Below, in pieces: positions 5,242-6,801 of a stretch of DNA of 6,801 bases; position 1 is the first letter of the stretch; every line of letters begins with the position of its first letter. Origin of the DNA: Betaproteobacteria bacterium. Lineage in GTDB: Bacteria; Pseudomonadota; Gammaproteobacteria; Tethybacterales; Tethybacteraceae. The notes under the pieces are model-generated. The model saw nothing but the letters and a program-made list of their open reading frames with translations. It made no database searches and was not told where the DNA came from. The position numbers and the translations under genes were made by a program. Location of the stretch: assembly GCA_026710225.1 (NCBI GenBank), contig JAPORI010000089.1, positions 1-6,801 of the forward strand. Direction: 5' to 3'.

Positions 5242-6801
5242 ATGCAACCTGCAACCACTGCCGCCGATCTGGCCATTCCCGCCTGCTTTCTGATTGCCGA
5301 GCCGGAAAAGGTCTCCCTGTCCGACTGCCTGATCAATGTTGATGTGCAAAGCCGCATCGCGATCATCGAGCAGACCCAGGAGTTTCACAACCGCAGCGAT
5401 GAAGTCCAGGAAGTGACCTACGCCTTCCCGGACGGCGGCGACGGCGTGTTTCTGGAAATGACCGCCTGTCTGGACGGTCAGGAAGTGGTGCTCGAAGTCA
5501 GGGAAAACACCAAGGCGGAAAAGATATACGAACAGGCGCGTGATGAGGGCAATCTGCCGGTGCTGAGCAAGAACCTGGGTGAAGGCGTCAATTGCATCCA
5601 TCTGGGCAAGCTCGCGCCCGGCTCCCGGGTGCAGGTCAAGTCGCGTTTTGCTGCGCCGATCAAGTTCATTGGCGATCGCGGCCAGTTGCGGATTCCGACC
5701 ACCATCGCCCCGCGCTACGGCATCAACCGCGATGCACAGCGCGCCCAGGCGATGCCGGCTGCCAGCCTGCTTGCCGAGCATCCGCTCAAGCTGTCGGTTG
5801 CCCTAGGCGGTGCGATGCGCCACCTGGAAGTCAGTTGCCCCTCGCACCAGCTCAAGACAGTCGCGGCTGCAAACGGCGGCGATCGCAAGTGCCGGATGCT
5901 GTTTGAGGACGCCTACAAGGATCGCGACATAGTCTTGCAGTTTGCTGGCCGGCCGCCGGCGAACATGGGCTTTGCAGTAAACAACCCCTTTGTCAAGCCT
6001 GCCGGCCGGGTGGTCTGGCTCGATGTGTTGGCTGATGCAGCCAAAACCACTCATCCGAAAAACCTCCACTTCCTGATTGATTGCTCCGGCTCGATGCACG
6101 GAGACGGCCAGCGGCTGGCCGGCGAGTTTCTCAAATCCTTCGCCGACCTGATCGATGAAAAGGACACGATTGGCATTTCGATCTTCGGCTCCGGCTACCA
6201 GTTGCTGTTTGCCGGCCAGCCGGGTGCGCAGATTAACCAGCACACATTTATCAATGCCGCCAGTGCCAGTATGGGTGGCACTGAACTTGGCCGCGCCTTG
6301 CAAGCTACCCTGGCCGACCGGCACGAGGGGGCCGACATAGTGCTGGTAACCGATGGCCATGTCGGCGAAGGAGCTGAACTGGTAAAGCGGATGCACAACA
6401 GCAACTGCCGCATCTTTGCAGTTGGCATCGGTGCTGCCCCGCGCCAGAGTTTGCTCGAAAGCCTAGCGACGGCAACCGAAGGAAACTGCGATTTCCTGTC
6501 GGCCAACATGGACAGCGACAAGATTGCCAAATCCTGTGCCCAGCTGGCCGAATGCGGCCGGCAGCGCATCAGCGCCATCTCCTGGTCCGGATCAGCCAAG
6601 CCGAATTGGCACTCTCCGCTGCCGCAAACCATTTACCCGGATGTGCCGCTGCCGATTGCGGCATTTTTTGACGGTGATCAGGTGCCAGCTCAGGCAACCG
6701 TCATCATCGATGGCAAGAAAAGCGTTGTTGCCATTGACGATCTGGGTGATGGGCGCAGCCGGGAACTGAGCAAACTGGCGGCAGCGCGGCACTGCAAAAG
6801 C
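5242..6801 (+). CDS. VIT and VWA domain protein (3' end outside window)
   Basis: The frame is open for 520 codons to the right edge. Residues of about 10-140 resemble a VIT (vault/inter-alpha-trypsin) domain, including a VTYAFPDG strand region and a segment around KAEKIYEQA. Residues of about 273-440 form a von Willebrand factor A domain with a complete MIDAS metal site: DxSxS at D280, S282 and S284 in FLIDCSGSM, T347 in MGGTEL, and D371 in VTDGHV. There is no signal peptide or membrane segment, so it should be cytosolic and act as a metal-dependent protein-binding scaffold. The partner is not visible. ATG 5242 has a strong Shine-Dalgarno (AGGAGA at 5227-5232, 9-nt spacing) and lies 4 bp after the MerR gene, which indicates one operon. 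VIT+VWA proteins occur widely in bacteria, mostly without a defined function. The C-terminal region is missing from this window. Confidence 0.93.
   Translation, partial: MQPATTAADLAIPACFLIAEPEKVSLSDCLINVDVQSRIAIIEQTQEFHNRSDEVQEVTYAFPDGGDGVFLEMTACLDGQEVVLEVRENTKAEKIYEQARDEGNLPVLSKNLGEGVNCIHLGKLAPGSRVQVKSRFAAPIKFIGDRGQLRIPTTIAPRYGINRDAQRAQAMPAASLLAEHPLKLSVALGGAMRHLEVSCPSHQLKTVAAANGGDRKCRMLFEDAYKDRDIVLQFAGRPPANMGFAVNNPFVKPAGRVVWLDVLADAAKTTHPKNLHFLIDCSGSMHGDGQRLAGEFLKSFADLIDEKDTIGISIFGSGYQLLFAGQPGAQINQHTFINAASASMGGTELGRALQATLADRHEGADIVLVTDGHVGEGAELVKRMHNSNCRIFAVGIGAAPRQSLLESLATATEGNCDFLSANMDSDKIAKSCAQLAECGRQRISAISWSGSAKPNWHSPLPQTIYPDVPLPIAAFFDGDQVPAQATVIIDGKKSVVAIDDLGDGRSRELSKLAAARHCKS

Noticed and set aside
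4833..5781. Minus-strand open frames of 177 and 201 codons over the MerR and VIT/VWA genes
   Set aside because: They overlap strongly supported plus-strand genes joined by a Shine-Dalgarno and show no domain or start signal of their own. They are typical antisense frames of GC-rich coding DNA.

Overview
The window looks like chromosomal DNA from a mid-to-high-GC bacterium: coding DNA is GC-rich and leans on CTG, GCC and GGC codons, while the gaps between genes are clearly AT-rich. I cannot assign a phylum from the sequence alone. There are no rRNA or tRNA genes, CRISPR repeats, transposases or integrases.

Left half (1-4469, minus strand): two tandem paralogous genes encode P-loop ATPases of the AAA_14 + DUF4143 type. 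Each has a Walker A/B ATPase, a winged-helix-like segment, a PD-(D/E)xK-like DUF4143 domain, and then an unusual C-terminal extension of roughly 300 residues that I do not recognise. The downstream copy (1829 to beyond position 1) is open for all 609 visible codons but is cut by the window edge. The upstream copy (4469-2364) is complete at 701 residues. They are separated by a 534-bp non-coding gap. Each copy has its own AT-rich upstream region with similar A-tracts and sigma70-like boxes, so they look like separately transcribed duplicates rather than a tight operon.

Middle (4470-4814): a divergent intergenic region carries the promoter region of the complete ATPase, a cluster of GGCC-containing inverted repeats, a terminator-shaped hairpin on the plus strand, and a TAGTGTT direct repeat overlapping the probable -10 box of the next gene.

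Right half (4815-6801, plus strand): a compact two-gene operon. A small MerR-type regulator (140 residues) is followed after 4 bp, with a clear Shine-Dalgarno, by a cytosolic VIT + VWA domain protein with an intact MIDAS metal site. That gene runs off the right edge. The regulator probably controls this operon, and its binding sites could also affect the divergent ATPase.

The most unusual content is the extended double-ATPase pair, its divergent placement beside a MerR/VIT-VWA module, and the structured region between them. Whether the two halves form one functional system is inference.
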